A stretch of DNA of 64,000 bases from Mannheimia granulomatis (GCF_011455695.1 NZ_CP015030.1:1178001-1242000), one strand, 5' to 3'. Shown: positions 18,089 to 28,236, counted from the first letter of the stretch. Program-made: numbers and translations. The notes: generated by a model not told the origin, from the sequence alone.

Positions 18089-19186
18089 TTATCTAAAAGA
18101 GGAACTTACCTGATAATCCAACAAAATATCTTCACCAATCAGCTCGGTTGATTTCAGCGTTAATTCCACGGCTTGGGATAACTCACCAATCCCTTCCCCA
18201 CCAACGGGTGTTTTTGCGGTCTTGCCTCCGACTAATTTGGGCGCAATATAGCAATGTATTCTGTTTACACAACCGGCTTTTAACGCACTAAAATTCAGGC
18301 TGGAACCACCTTCAATTAATAAACTGTCAATTTGCATTTCGCCTAATTTTTGCAAAAGTTTCGGCAAATTTACCCGCTTGTTCTCAGCTTCGATAACTAT
18401 CACCTCCACGCCCAACCGCAGGTAAGGCTCATGCGCAACTTTATTATCATTTAGCGTAGCAATAATAGTGCGGTACTCTTTTGCCGTTTGTACCAACTTG
18501 CAATTAAGTGGTGTACGTAGTTGACTATCACACACAATTCTCACCGGCTGTTTCGCATTCGGCATTCGGCTGTTGAGCATTGGGTCATCTGCTAAAACCG
18601 TTTCGACTCCAACCATAATCGAACTATACTGATGGCGGGTTTCTTGCACTTTTGCCCGAGCTAACTCGCCTGTAATCCATTTCGATTCCCCTGTGCTAGT
18701 CGCAATTTTACCATCCGCTGTCATCGCATATTTCAGCAGCACATAAGGGAGCTTAGTTTGGATGTAGTGGAAGAAGATTGGATTCAATTCATCACATTCA
18801 GCCCGCATAAAATCTTCCACAACCTCAATGCCTGAAGCTTTCAACTGCATAGCCCCATTACCGGAAACCAGCGGATTTGGATCGCGAGATCCGATAAAGA
18901 TTTTTTGAATACCACGTTCAATTAATAAATCTGAACACGGAGGCGTTTTTCCATGATGGCAACAAGGCTCTAAAGTGACATAAGCCGTTGCACCTGTTAG
19001 ATCTTGCTGAGAATTTAAAATGGCATTACGTTCAGCATGCCATTGGCCATATTTTTCATGGTACCCCTCAGCGACGATTTTGCCGTTTTTAACAATCACA
19101 CAGCCGACTAGAGGATTCGGATTTGTCCAGCCTCGAGCTTTTTTTGCAAGTTCGATGGCATAAGCCATATATTGAGCATCAGTCAT
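18089..19186 (-). CDS. ribD: Bifunctional riboflavin deaminase/reductase RibD
   Basis: A 365-residue enzyme with an N-terminal cytidine-deaminase-like pyrimidine deaminase domain (zinc ligands His50-Ala-Glu52, Cys75 and Cys84 in PCCHHGKTPPC) and a C-terminal dihydrofolate-reductase-like domain (about residues 150-360, including AMTADGKIAT and IEGGSSLNFS). It carries out the second and third steps of the GTP branch. First gene of ribD-ribE-ribBA-ribH, under the FMN riboswitch upstream; this gene order is the one described as ribGBAH in A. pleuropneumoniae. Confidence 0.97.
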   Translation of the reverse strand: MTDAQYMAYAIELAKKARGWTNPNPLVGCVIVKNGKIVAEGYHEKYGQWHAERNAILNSQQDLTGATAYVTLEPCCHHGKTPPCSDLLIERGIQKIFIGSRDPNPLVSGNGAMQLKASGIEVVEDFMRAECDELNPIFFHYIQTKLPYVLLKYAMTADGKIATSTGESKWITGELARAKVQETRHQYSSIMVGVETVLADDPMLNSRMPNAKQPVRIVCDSQLRTPLNCKLVQTAKEYRTIIATLNDNKVAHEPYLRLGVEVIVIEAENKRVNLPKLLQKLGEMQIDSLLIEGGSSLNFSALKAGCVNRIHCYIAPKLVGGKTAKTPVGGEGIGELSQAVELTLKSTELIGEDILLDYQVSSSFR

Positions 19187-19297
19187 GGTTTTTAGCGGAT
19201 TAAGTCAGAAATTAAGGGCGTGATGAAAGATTACTTTAAATACAAGCGGTCAAATTTCTTTAAAATTTTGCAAATGCCAACTTAATTTAAAATAATA

Positions 19298-19327
19298 AAG
19301 CCTTGAAATCATACGATCTCAAGGCTT
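19298..19327 (-). terminator. Putative attenuator of the FMN riboswitch
   Basis: A 9-bp perfect stem AAGCCTTGA/TCAAGGCTT with a 12-nt loop; on the minus strand it is followed by TTATTATTTT. It lies between the FMN aptamer and ribD, where a riboswitch expression-platform terminator is expected. Confidence 0.7.
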
Positions 19328-19380
19328 GCAAAAAAGACGCAAAAAACAACCGCTTGTACGGTATTTTTTACGATTTTTGA

Positions 19381-19496
19381 CTCTTCTTCCATCCAGACTA
19401 TACTGTCGGTACCGGAGTTTCACCGGTTCCTGCCAAACCTTTTTCGTTTTGCTCGCGGACTTTACCGCCGATCGGGAATTTCACCCTGCCCTGAAG
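19381..19496 (-). ncRNA. FMN riboswitch (RFN element)
   Basis: Read on the minus strand from about 19496, the leader holds the conserved RFN core: GGGCAGGGTGAAATTCCCGA, then CGGCGGTAAAG, GAACCGGTGAAACTCCGGTA, CGACAGT and the closing GTCTGGATGGAAGAAG. These elements occur in the canonical order and pair as in the six-helix aptamer. It binds FMN and turns down the riboflavin operon, probably through the terminator at 19298-19327. An inverted USS core (19349-19357) sits between aptamer and terminator. Confidence 0.95.
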
Positions 19497-19642
19497 ATAA
19501 AAATTTGCCAAGAATTCTGCTTTCATTCGCTTGTGATGTCAAGTAAGAATTTGACTACTTTAGTAAGTTTTTAACGATTGATTAAATCGAAAAATAATAT
19601 GATCTTGATCGCATTGAGTTTTTTTAATTTAAATCAAATTTT

Positions 19643-19673
19643 CCCTTGTTTTTCGTAAATTCGTCCTCATAAT
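19643..19673 (+). promoter_or_regulatory. Candidate sigma32 heat-shock promoter of lon
   Basis: CCCTTGTTT (from 19643) and CCTCATAAT (19665-19673), separated by 13 bp, resemble the sigma32 consensus (CTTGAAA and CCCCATNT). lon is a classical heat-shock gene. A further 40 bp leads to the start. The match is imperfect. Confidence 0.4.
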
Positions 19674-19712
19674 GGGTAAATTACATTTTTGTGAGATAAA
19701 GAGAGCAAATTT

Positions 19713-22115
19713 ATGGCACCAAGAAAAAAGAAAACAATTGAATTACCACTACTTCCGTTACGTGATGTGGTGGTCTTCCCTTATATGGTTATGCCGTTAT
19801 TTGTAGGACGTGAAAAATCAATTCAAGCCCTACGCTCGGCGATGGATTCAAATAAACAACTGTTTTTAGTTACTCAGCAAGATCCGAATAAAGAAGACCC
19901 TAATAGCGAAGATATGTATAACGTTGGGGTGGTTGCCAATATCATTCAAATGCTTAACTTACCAGACGGTACGGTAAAAGTATTGGTAGAAGGGCAAAGT
20001 CGTGCCAAAATTGAACAGATTCATGATGACGAAAAAGGCTTTTGGGCGGAAGTTCAACCTATCAACTCTGAATATGATGAAGAAAATGAAGAGTTAAAAA
20101 CTATTGCTAAAACTACTCTCGCGGAATTTGAAAATTACGTTAAAAATAATAAGAAAATTCCGGCTGAAATTTTGCCTAAATTGCAAAGAATCGCACTTGA
20201 AGACCGCTTGGCAGATACTATTGCCTCTAATCTAATTGCCCCTGTGAAGAAAAAACAGGAACTTTTGGAAGAAGCAAATCTGATTGCTCGTTTTGATGCA
20301 CTGTTAATTGCGATGGCAACGGAGATGGATACACTTGAAACTGAAACCCGTATCCGTAACCGCGTTAAGCAGCAAATGGAAAAAAACCAACGTGATTACT
20401 ACCTTAATGAACAAATCAAAGCGATCCAAAAAGAGCTAGGCAATGGAGATGATGTCGAGCAGAGTGAGTTAGATAAGCTTAAAGAAAAAATTGATGCGGC
20501 AAAATTACCAACCGAAGTCAAAGAAAAGCTTGATGCTGAATTTAGAAAGCTTAAAGCAATGCCACAAAGTTCTTCTGAAGCAACCGTGGTGCGTGGCTAT
20601 ATTGACTGGATTTTACAAATGCCTTGGCATACAAAATCGGCCGTCAAAAAAGATTTAGCCAAAGCCCAAGCAGTTTTAGATAAAGATCACTACGGTTTAG
20701 AACGTGTGAAAGAACGCATTGTCGAATACCTTGCAGTGCAAAGCCGTTTAAACAAATTAAAAGGACCTATTCTTTGCTTAGTTGGCCCACCGGGCGTGGG
20801 AAAAACTTCATTAGGTCAATCCATTGCCAATGCAACAGGACGTAAATATGTGCGTATGGCATTAGGTGGTGTACGTGATGAAGCGGAGATCCGTGGCCAT
20901 CGCCGTACCTACATTGGCTCAATGCCGGGGCAATTAATGATGAAAATGGCAAAAGTAGGCGTGCGTAATCCGCTATTCTTGTTAGATGAAATCGACAAAA
21001 TGGCTCAAGACATGCGTGGCGACCCTGCCTCTGCCTTACTGGAAGTATTAGACCCAGAGCAAAACAAAGCCTTTAACGATCACTATTTGGAAGTAGACTA
21101 CGATTTATCGGATGTTATGTTCGTGGCAACTTCGAACTCTATGAATATTCCACCGGCATTATTAGATCGTATGGAAGTTATTCGCCTTTCAGGTTATACC
21201 GAAGATGAAAAAATGCACATTGCCCGTGATCACTTATTGGCGAAACAGCAGGAAAATAATGGCTTAAAAGAAGGTGAATTAGTGGTTGAAGACAGTGCAA
21301 TTTTAAGCATTATCCGCTACTACACCCGTGAAGCCGGCGTACGTGGGCTTGAGCGTGAAATTGCTAAAATCTGCCGTAAAGCCGTAAAAGCACTAGTGTT
21401 GGATAAAAAACTGAAATCTATTACGGTCTCTGAGCATAATATCGAAGACTATTTAGGTGTCAAACGCTTTGATTACGGCAAAATGGACAGTCAAAACCGT
21501 ATTGGTGAGGTGACAGGGCTAGCTTGGACAGAAGTAGGTGGAGATTTATTAACTATTGAAACTACATCAGTAACCGGTAAAGGCAAATTCTCTTACACCG
21601 GCTCACTAGGCGATGTAATGAAAGAATCTATCCAAGCGGCAATGATGGTAGTACGAGCCAGAGCAGAAAAATTAGGTATTGCGGAAGACTTCTACGAGAA
21701 ACGTGATATTCACGTTCACGTGCCGGATGGTGCTACACCAAAAGATGGCCCAAGTGCCGGCATCGCAATGTGTACTGCACTTATTTCGAGCCTTACCGGT
21801 AACCCTGTTCGTAAAGAAGTCGCGATGACAGGAGAAATCAGCCTACGTGGAAAAGTACTTCCAATCGGCGGACTCAAAGAGAAATTACTTGCAGCACACC
21901 GTGGCGGTATTACTACCGTGATTATTCCGAAAGAGAATGAAAAAGACTTAGAGGAAATTCCGGAAAACGCTAAAGCAGCCCTGAATATTCATGCGGTCGA
22001 AACTATTGATGAAGTGCTGGCAATCGCCCTTGAAAACCCACCAATGGGAATTGACGTGATGCCAAAAGCACAAATCAAAGTGAAAAAATCACGGGCTAAA
22101 GCAGTGGTTCAATAA
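19713..22115 (+). CDS. lon: ATP-dependent protease La
   Basis: Cytoplasmic AAA+ protease (800 residues) that degrades misfolded and specific regulatory proteins. The N-terminal substrate-binding domain covers residues 1 to about 200, a coiled coil follows to about 310, Walker A GPPGVGKT is at 358-365, and Walker B is in FLLDEIDKM. The C-terminal protease domain carries the Ser-Lys dyad: Ser681 in [10 protein letters not shown] and Lys724 in [14 protein letters not shown] lies upstream of the ATG. A possible heat-shock promoter precedes it and a long USS hairpin follows. Confidence 0.98.
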   Translation: MAPRKKKTIELPLLPLRDVVVFPYMVMPLFVGREKSIQALRSAMDSNKQLFLVTQQDPNKEDPNSEDMYNVGVVANIIQMLNLPDGTVKVLVEGQSRAKIEQIHDDEKGFWAEVQPINSEYDEENEELKTIAKTTLAEFENYVKNNKKIPAEILPKLQRIALEDRLADTIASNLIAPVKKKQELLEEANLIARFDALLIAMATEMDTLETETRIRNRVKQQMEKNQRDYYLNEQIKAIQKELGNGDDVEQSELDKLKEKIDAAKLPTEVKEKLDAEFRKLKAMPQSSSEATVVRGYIDWILQMPWHTKSAVKKDLAKAQAVLDKDHYGLERVKERIVEYLAVQSRLNKLKGPILCLVGPPGVGKTSLGQSIANATGRKYVRMALGGVRDEAEIRGHRRTYIGSMPGQLMMKMAKVGVRNPLFLLDEIDKMAQDMRGDPASALLEVLDPEQNKAFNDHYLEVDYDLSDVMFVATSNSMNIPPALLDRMEVIRLSGYTEDEKMHIARDHLLAKQQENNGLKEGELVVEDSAILSIIRYYTREAGVRGLEREIAKICRKAVKALVLDKKLKSITVSEHNIEDYLGVKRFDYGKMDSQNRIGEVTGLAWTEVGGDLLTIETTSVTGKGKFSYTGSLGDVMKESIQAAMMVVRARAEKLGIAEDFYEKRDIHVHVPDGATPKDGPSAGIAMCTALISSLTGNPVRKEVAMTGEISLRGKVLPIGGLKEKLLAAHRGGITTVIIPKENEKDLEEIPENAKAALNIHAVETIDEVLAIALENPPMGIDVMPKAQIKVKKSRAKAVVQ

Positions 22116-22160
22116 TCATAAAATATTAGGGCAGACAAAACTGTCCTATTGCAACAAAAC

Positions 22161-22220
22161 AACAAGCGGTCATTTTTCTTTAAGATTTTGCAAAAAATCA
22201 GAGAAAAATGACCGCTTGTT
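22161..22220. terminator. Inverted USS pair between lon and ilvY
   Basis: A 19-bp perfect stem (22161-22179 and 22202-22220) with a 22-nt loop; each arm contains ACAAGCGGTCATTTTT. It abuts the ilvY stop and serves both convergent genes. A second small hairpin (about 22129-22148, with one mismatch) lies just after lon. Confidence 0.85.
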
Positions 22221-23111
22221 TTAGTCTGTAATATGCGGTAATAACGCCCAAAAGGCGGCAATAATCGGTTCTTGAAGGCGTTTTTGTTGAACACAAATAC
22301 CCAATTCAAAAGGTGTAATTGGGGAAGGTAAATTCAAATAAGAAACCTGATTATTCATCGGGCTATGTTTAATCACTACATCAGGCAGCAAAGCTACTCC
22401 AAAGCCAAGAGCTACCATTGGCACTATGGCTTCATGCCCACTGACCGTAGCATAAATTCTAGGTTCTTTAATTTTCTGTTCTTTAAACCAACGATCAATA
22501 CGTTTTCTTACCGGTCCATTAACCGGCAAAATAAAGGGAACATTTTTCCAATCTATCGGTGACTGCTGCAAAATTTGCGTTGCTGCACAGGCTACGCGAG
22601 GAGCAATAATTGAGAGCTTAATATCATCAATATAATGAAAAACTATGTTATTTGGTAAAAACGCCGGCTTACCTGCAACAGAAATATCTGCTGATAATGA
22701 TTGCACTTCATGCACTGCCTGAGCTGGGTCACCCGTACTCAATTTAATTTCTACCTTGGGATGAACTTGGCGAAAACGTGACAAAATCTGAGGTAGATGA
22801 CTATAGGCAGCGGTTACTGAACAAAATACTTTCAACTCACCTTCTAACTCCCCTTGAGTTGGTGAAAGTTGATGTTGAAGCTGCTGCCATTCTGTCCAGC
22901 TTTGTTTAGCAAATTCCAGAAATTTTTCGCCTGCTTCCGTTAAATGCACTTGGCGATTATCCCGTAGAAACAACGGCTGTCCCAACTCCTCCTCCATTCG
23001 CTGAATATGGCGAGTGAGTGTGGAAGCCGTCATATAGTTTTTCTCCGCACTGCGGATAAAACTACGAGTTTGGGCGATGTCTAGGAAAAGTTTAAGGCTT
23101 TGGAATTCCAT
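22221..23111 (-). CDS. ilvY: LysR-family regulator IlvY
   Basis: A 296-residue LysR-type activator. Residues 1-60 are the winged helix-turn-helix (SLKLFLDIAQTRSFIRSAEKN...LGQPLFLRDNR), and about 92-290 are the inducer-binding domain with FCSVTAAYSHLPQIL, VNGPVRKRI and TVSGHEAIVPMVALGFGVALLP, a close match to E. coli IlvY. There IlvY activates the divergently transcribed ilvC in response to acetolactate or acetohydroxybutyrate. Here no ilvC is adjacent: a glycosyltransferase gene on the same strand ends only 4 bp before its start, so ilvY has no private promoter region. Confidence 0.92.
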   Translation of the reverse strand: MEFQSLKLFLDIAQTRSFIRSAEKNYMTASTLTRHIQRMEEELGQPLFLRDNRQVHLTEAGEKFLEFAKQSWTEWQQLQHQLSPTQGELEGELKVFCSVTAAYSHLPQILSRFRQVHPKVEIKLSTGDPAQAVHEVQSLSADISVAGKPAFLPNNIVFHYIDDIKLSIIAPRVACAATQILQQSPIDWKNVPFILPVNGPVRKRIDRWFKEQKIKEPRIYATVSGHEAIVPMVALGFGVALLPDVVIKHSPMNNQVSYLNLPSPITPFELGICVQQKRLQEPIIAAFWALLPHITD

Positions 23112-23115
23112 GTTT

Positions 23116-24147
23116 TTAATCCACTAACCATTCCGGCTTTATTTGTTCAGGAGAAATTTCATTGATATTTTCCTTATAAAACAAAATATGGGTTTCTGAT
23201 TTATTTAATGGTCTCCAATGAGTAAAATTTTCTATACCATCTCCATAAAGAGCAATTATTTTTTTATTCAGACCGGATGCAATATGCACCGTTGCTGTAT
23301 CAGGTGAAATAATAACTTCTGCAGTCCTAATTAACTCAATAGTATTAAAAATAGTCTTTGTTGGTGGTACATAAACACCTTGATATTTTTTTGATATTGA
23401 GCTTAATTCCTCAAAAACATCGGGATAACTAAGTAATATTAGAGGTTTACTTGGTATAATTTTTTTTAGATATTCAATATATCTTATTATATTATCGTAA
23501 CTAATTTTTCTTGAATTAGCGGCCCCAAAAAAATTAATTGCAATATAATTTCTAATTTCATTCTTATCCAAATATGTCATTATTTCATCTTGTGATGTTT
23601 GATCGAATGGTATGTCATAGCTATCATCATCAACTTTAAACCCTACCATTTCTAGTGCAGTTTTATATACTTCAGAAAAATGCTGAGGAGTTTTAATATT
23701 TATATTAAAAAGCTGATAACTCTCTTTCTGGTAACCAATATAATACTTAGCATTAATCAACCGTAAAAGCAAAAGATCTCTGTTTCTTATTAAAACTGTC
23801 GGATCAACCACAATATCATATTTTTCTTTGCTTAAACTTATTCCACATTTTATATAATCTAATATATTACGTTTTTTTACATAGTAAATATGATCAATAT
23901 ATGGATTTTTCTTGTATAAATAAGCATCTTTTTTTGTGCAAACAATTCCTATTGTTAAATCATTCTTTTGCTTTTTTAACTCACGAAAAACAAATGAGCT
24001 AACAATATAATCTCCTATTTTTCCATCCTGTCGTAAAAAAAGAATTTTTTCAGGTGATATTAAAAGGGATTTATAATCACTTTTTCGATCAAGGATATAT
24101 TTCCCCAGAAACAGGCGAATTTTTTGTAAAAATAATTTTATTTTCAT
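23116..24147 (-). CDS. Glycosyltransferase family 9 (heptosyltransferase-like), downstream copy
   Basis: A 343-residue GT9 enzyme, the family of ADP-heptose:LPS heptosyltransferases that build the lipooligosaccharide core at the cytoplasmic face of the inner membrane. Visible are the N-terminal substrate-site motif ILFLRQDGKIGDYIVSS (about residues 35-51) and the C-terminal nucleotide-sugar motif VIISPDTATVHIASGL (about 274-289) with the catalytic-region Asp. The start at 24147 overlaps the upstream stop as ATGA; a TTG six bases earlier is less likely. Very AT-rich. The exact sugar and acceptor cannot be read from sequence. Confidence 0.85.
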   Translation of the reverse strand: MKIKLFLQKIRLFLGKYILDRKSDYKSLLISPEKILFLRQDGKIGDYIVSSFVFRELKKQKNDLTIGIVCTKKDAYLYKKNPYIDHIYYVKKRNILDYIKCGISLSKEKYDIVVDPTVLIRNRDLLLLRLINAKYYIGYQKESYQLFNINIKTPQHFSEVYKTALEMVGFKVDDDSYDIPFDQTSQDEIMTYLDKNEIRNYIAINFFGAANSRKISYDNIIRYIEYLKKIIPSKPLILLSYPDVFEELSSISKKYQGVYVPPTKTIFNTIELIRTAEVIISPDTATVHIASGLNKKIIALYGDGIENFTHWRPLNKSETHILFYKENINEISPEQIKPEWLVD

Positions 24148-25211
24148 ACACAATTTTCTTCCAAATAATGTTTAAGCCAGTTAATTGCTTTGGAAAGTTC
24201 AAAATTTTCAGTCAAATTAGAATTTGTCCCTACATCATTTTTAGTTAAAACTTTAAAATGAGGCGTACTTGGCAAAAGTAATGGCTCCCACGTTCCCATA
24301 TTCGGCATACTTTTAGCAAAAAAACTTAATAATGGTTTTTGAAATGCACATGCAATATGCAATGCACCACCATCAACAGCAATCACAAAATCTGCACTGG
24401 CAACCAAAGATAAATATTCACTTAATGACATCTTAGGCGATAATCGAATATTTAAATTCGGACAATTTTGTTTAAGCTCTTGATAATACTCTTGAGATAA
24501 TTCTGTATAACTTAAAATAATATCTATTTCTTCAGCCTTTTCTATAATAGACTGATTAAGTAATACCACTAATTCATTGGCAGGAATCTTACGTTTACTG
24601 CCATAAGGACATAATAGCAATCTGTATTTACCCGATTTCCATATATCTGATACTTTATCATCATGTTCTGACTGAGTTTTTAAAATACTATATTCAATAG
24701 ATAAACTATTATTAAGATTAAATCCTGAGTTTAATAAATAATTACTTAATTTCTCACTAGCTTCTTGTGGATAATAGAAATTATAATTTTTAACATTATC
24801 CAAATTGTAATGATTTTTATGATACTTTCTAAAAATTGCAATATATTCAGGATTAATAATCCTGTCCATTAGTAGAGAAGATGTATTAAAATTATTTTCA
24901 AAATCAATAACTAAATCCCATTTTTTATAATTTCTAATATAATCTACTAGGTTCCTATAAATATAACAATCAACCAATTGAGAATGCTCATAGATTATTT
25001 TATTACCAGAGGCAACCACTACTCCAATTTTTGCATTAGGATAAAGTTTCCTAAGCTGATTGATATGTGCCGTATGAACTACAGCATCACCGATCGCCCA
25101 GCCAAGAGGACGAATGAGAATAGAGTTAATTACTGCAGAATGTAAAACTTTATCATCCAGAATATGGCGTTTTTCCAATAAAGAAAGAATTAATTTCTTG
25201 AAGATTTTCAT
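24144..25211 (-). CDS. Glycosyltransferase family 9 (heptosyltransferase-like), upstream copy
   Basis: A 355-residue GT9 protein, diverged from its downstream neighbour. Family marks are ILIRPLGWAIGDAVVHTAHINQL (about residues 30-52; GDAV replaces the usual GDxxxxxP-type segment), LLLCPYGSKRKIP in the middle and FVIAVDGGALHIACAF (about 281-296), which matches the donor-binding motif. Likely a lipooligosaccharide core heptosyl- or related transferase. The start at 25211 (MKIFKK) is preferred over a TTG at 25226. It overlaps the next gene by 4 bp, implying translational coupling. Confidence 0.82.
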   Translation of the reverse strand: MKIFKKLILSLLEKRHILDDKVLHSAVINSILIRPLGWAIGDAVVHTAHINQLRKLYPNAKIGVVVASGNKIIYEHSQLVDCYIYRNLVDYIRNYKKWDLVIDFENNFNTSSLLMDRIINPEYIAIFRKYHKNHYNLDNVKNYNFYYPQEASEKLSNYLLNSGFNLNNSLSIEYSILKTQSEHDDKVSDIWKSGKYRLLLCPYGSKRKIPANELVVLLNQSIIEKAEEIDIILSYTELSQEYYQELKQNCPNLNIRLSPKMSLSEYLSLVASADFVIAVDGGALHIACAFQKPLLSFFAKSMPNMGTWEPLLLPSTPHFKVLTKNDVGTNSNLTENFELSKAINWLKHYLEENCV

Positions 25212-25231
25212 TACGCTGAATACCAATCAGT

Positions 25232-25906
25232 TTATTTATATCTATTCTCAATCTCATCAATTTCTGAAATATGCCCACCAAAAACACAAGCAGGTTCTAC
25301 ACCATAAGCGTGAATATTTGTCATTTGTAGCAAACCAGTTAAAAAATCAGATGGCAAGCGAACTGGATAAGCAAATTTAAGTAATTTCTTAGCTCCTTCT
25401 TGAGTAATTAAATAAGCAGTCGTTCTAATAATAGAACGTTTAGAGTTTTTTGAAGGCTTTAAATATCTTGCTAGGCGATAACGCTCTACTAAATTTTTCA
25501 TAAATGGAAATGCTTTTGCCTTACCGTGATCGAAAAAAATAATTTCTCTACGATATGGTACTTTTTTTAATACATCCGCTAAAATTTGCTTAAAATAAAG
25601 AGATACTATCGCATCATCTTCCAAAATAATTGCTTCTGGAATATTATTATCGACAATATACTCATACATTTTTATATGGCTTAATGCACAACCTATTTCT
25701 CCCAATGTCAATGGCTTTCTTGCCGCATACTTTTGCGGATAGAATTCAAAATCAACTTGGTTGAGCTGTTCTTGTGTAAGCTCTTTACCATATACTGCGT
25801 CAAAAAATTGAAACTCTAACCCTAAGCTATTTAGTCTTTCCGAGATTTCTTTTCTGCGTGAAGAATTTTTTAAACTGATGATAAAAATAGGGGGGAAATT
25901 ATTCAT
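25232..25906 (-). CDS. Glycosyltransferase family 25 (LOS galactosyltransferase-like)
   Basis: A 224-residue GT25 enzyme, related to Haemophilus Lex2B/LpsA and Neisseria LgtB/LgtE, which add hexoses, often galactose, to lipooligosaccharide. Typical features are the N-terminal IFIISLKNSSRRKEISERL, GEIGCALSHIKMYEYI (about residues 70-85), the acidic metal/nucleotide motif AIILEDDAIVS (about 92-102) and FFDHGKA. No membrane segments. Six bp separate it from the upstream GT4 gene. Donor and linkage are not predictable here. Confidence 0.87.
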   Translation of the reverse strand: MNNFPPIFIISLKNSSRRKEISERLNSLGLEFQFFDAVYGKELTQEQLNQVDFEFYPQKYAARKPLTLGEIGCALSHIKMYEYIVDNNIPEAIILEDDAIVSLYFKQILADVLKKVPYRREIIFFDHGKAKAFPFMKNLVERYRLARYLKPSKNSKRSIIRTTAYLITQEGAKKLLKFAYPVRLPSDFLTGLLQMTNIHAYGVEPACVFGGHISEIDEIENRYK

Positions 25907-25912
25907 AATAAA

Positions 25913-27061
25913 TTAGTCCTTATTAACAGTTTGCGATAATATACGTGTCATATCAGCAATAAATTTAGGCATATTATGAACTTCTTTAATATATTCTACC
26001 GCCTCTAATACCAATTTAGTACGTTTCTCATCATTCCGCATTATCTCTCTGACAGCATTTACATAAAGTGAAACGGATTCAAATCCATCACCTAAAACAG
26101 TACCAACATCCACACCAAATTTAGCTGTTAAATTTTCAGGATTCTGATTACTAACTAATAAAGTTCCATAAGATAACGCTTCCAAAAATGAAATCGGTAA
26201 TGCTTCGTGAATAGAGGTATTAATTAAAATCTTTGCATCTTTTAGATACTGATCTTTTACTTCACCATCTACGTGGCCAACAAAATGTAAATTTGGAACA
26301 TTCTTATATTGATTGATAATTTCGGAATTTCTCTCTGCATCATAGAATGTTTGCCCTAACATATAAAAATTATATTCAGGGCATTTTTTAGCTATCTCAC
26401 AGAATAACCAACCCCTCTTAACTGATTCAATACGCCCTAAGAAAATAATAATGTCTTTTTTAGGATAAGTAGTTACATCAAATTGCTCATCAATTTCAAT
26501 CGGATTTGGCAAATAAGTAATCTCTACATCGTCATCTAAGCGATAGAGTTCTTTAGCTTTATCATTTAAAAAATATCCTTGAGATACAAATTTGATTCTA
26601 TTTTCCTTATAAAGTTGATGTACATTATCATAGGCCTTTTGATCATAATAGCAGGGCTCAGGAAACAGTTTTACTGTATTAATTTCATCCCAATCACTTA
26701 ATGGTCTAGGGTCTTGAATCCAAAAAATTAATTTTTTCTCTTTATTTGGCTCAATCATTATAGGTAGATCAAAAGTAGTCTCAATGCTTAAGTAAGCATC
26801 GTAATTTTGACTTTTTAACCATCTTTTTGCAAACCATTCTTTTTTAGGTATCTCATAGACATTGACGCCATCAACATTATGCTTTCTAGCAAACATACCA
26901 AAATTTCTTGATGTGGTTTTTAGTAGAACATCAACTTGTACATTATCATTATTCAAGTATTTAGCAATCAATCTACGCGCTAAAAAACCATATCCACCAA
27001 ACCCTGTACCTAAAGCTCCAAAATATTCATTAATAAGTAGTGCTACTTTAAATTTTTTCAT
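25913..27061 (-). CDS. Glycosyltransferase family 4, GT-B fold (second copy)
   Basis: A 382-residue GT4 retaining glycosyltransferase. The glycine-rich N-terminal loop GALGTGFGGYGFLARRLI (about residues 16-33) binds the acceptor side. The C-terminal Rossmann domain includes IIIFLGRIESVKRG (about 204-217), LHFVGHVDGEVKDQYLKDAKILINTSIHEALPISFLEAL-type segments, and the conserved E-x7-E pair in HEALPISFLE (about 286-295). Overlaps the upstream GT4 gene by 14 bp. Probable role in lipooligosaccharide outer-core assembly; specificity unknown. Confidence 0.87.
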   Translation of the reverse strand: MKKFKVALLINEYFGALGTGFGGYGFLARRLIAKYLNNDNVQVDVLLKTTSRNFGMFARKHNVDGVNVYEIPKKEWFAKRWLKSQNYDAYLSIETTFDLPIMIEPNKEKKLIFWIQDPRPLSDWDEINTVKLFPEPCYYDQKAYDNVHQLYKENRIKFVSQGYFLNDKAKELYRLDDDVEITYLPNPIEIDEQFDVTTYPKKDIIIFLGRIESVKRGWLFCEIAKKCPEYNFYMLGQTFYDAERNSEIINQYKNVPNLHFVGHVDGEVKDQYLKDAKILINTSIHEALPISFLEALSYGTLLVSNQNPENLTAKFGVDVGTVLGDGFESVSLYVNAVREIMRNDEKRTKLVLEAVEYIKEVHNMPKFIADMTRILSQTVNKD

Positions 27062-28214
27062 TATTAATTCCTGTCATCTGATAAATAAGTGATAGAAATT
27101 TTCTTTTGATTTCAAACTCACTAAATTTTTTAATATGAATATTCATATTATTTTTATAATAATTGATTTTCTCTTGTTCCTCTAGTAATACTAGAGTTTT
27201 GTAAATAAATTCCTCTTTATTTCCCATTTCAACAAGCTCACCACATCTTCCATTATCTAAAATTTCTCTTGGTCCTGTTGGACAGTCCATTGCTACTACT
27301 GGAGTATTTAAAATTATACTTTCAAGTAATACCGTAGGTAAACCTTCTCTTTCTGAGGTGTGAAGAAATAGCTTGGCATTTTTTATGTAAGGATATGGAT
27401 TTTCTATTTCACCTAGTAAATAACAACTTTCTTGCAAACTTAAGTCATTAATTAAATTTTTTAAATTATGGAATTCTGGTCCACCACCAATAATTAATAA
27501 TTTCTCTTTTCTACCACTATTAGCCAACCGACTAAAAATAGTAATCAAATCTGAATGTCTTTTTATTTTATCCAATCTGGCGACTTGTACTAAATAACCA
27601 AATTCATATTCAACTGGAATGCTCTCATTAGATAGTTTAAGTACTTTATTCACTTCTATTGGATTAAATAAAACTTCTATTTTATCAGAGGGTATAAAAT
27701 CAATTAACTGCTTTTTCATATCCTCACAAATTGTAATAACCTTATGGTATTTATTTAAAATATTTATATCTTTTTCTCTGATATTATTATCTATTGCCAA
27801 ATGCTGCCATCTAATCACGGGGCACGTCAATTCTTCAAAAATGATATAAGAATCAAAATGGTTACTAAAATTAATTATAATATCATACTTTCCTTTTGAG
27901 ATATAATCCATCAAACTTTTCCGTTTAACCATTTTCTCTTTAAAATTAAAGAATTTGTATTTAATCTTTTTTAGCCAATTTTTATTTCTTTCAGCATATA
28001 AATTTTCTTTATATGAACAGTAGTGATTATTAAACAAATAATCAACACTCATACCACTTGGAATTAATCGATGAAATACATTATTTTCTTTATCATAATC
28101 AATAAGTATATCTATATGGAGATTTTTTTCATCTTGCAATATTGATAGATAGTTTACTAGAATCCTTTCTATCCCCCCCATAATTAACCACTTATGTAAA
28201 AATAATATTTTCAC
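27048..28214 (-). CDS. Glycosyltransferase family 4, GT-B fold (first copy)
   Basis: A 388-residue GT4 enzyme. The N-terminus KILFLHKWLIMGGIERILVNYL has the glycine loop of the family. The C-terminal half has YLVQVARLDKIKRH (about residues 210-223), LLIIGGGPEFHNLKNLI (about 240-256), the acceptor motif SEREGLPTVLLESI with the E-x7-E pair (about 294-306) and VAMDCPTGPREIL. It resembles galactosyl/N-acetylgalactosaminyl transferases of LPS or capsule clusters. G+C is strikingly low (20% in bases 27961-28020). Lies 22 bp after the RelA/SpoT-like gene. Confidence 0.87.
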   Translation of the reverse strand: MKILFLHKWLIMGGIERILVNYLSILQDEKNLHIDILIDYDKENNVFHRLIPSGMSVDYLFNNHYCSYKENLYAERNKNWLKKIKYKFFNFKEKMVKRKSLMDYISKGKYDIIINFSNHFDSYIIFEELTCPVIRWQHLAIDNNIREKDINILNKYHKVITICEDMKKQLIDFIPSDKIEVLFNPIEVNKVLKLSNESIPVEYEFGYLVQVARLDKIKRHSDLITIFSRLANSGRKEKLLIIGGGPEFHNLKNLINDLSLQESCYLLGEIENPYPYIKNAKLFLHTSEREGLPTVLLESIILNTPVVAMDCPTGPREILDNGRCGELVEMGNKEEFIYKTLVLLEEQEKINYYKNNMNIHIKKFSEFEIKRKFLSLIYQMTGINNEKI

Positions 28215-28236
28215 TTACATTCCTTAATTGTAATAA

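Noticed and set aside
19326-19574. 82-codon open frame on the plus strand
   Set aside because: It runs through the FMN riboswitch and its terminator in the wrong orientation; a chance frame.
19683-19698. 16-base identity between the lon and tkt leaders (ACATTTTTGTGAGATA)
   Set aside because: In lon only one CRP half-site is present and no second half follows; probably coincidence in AT-rich leaders.
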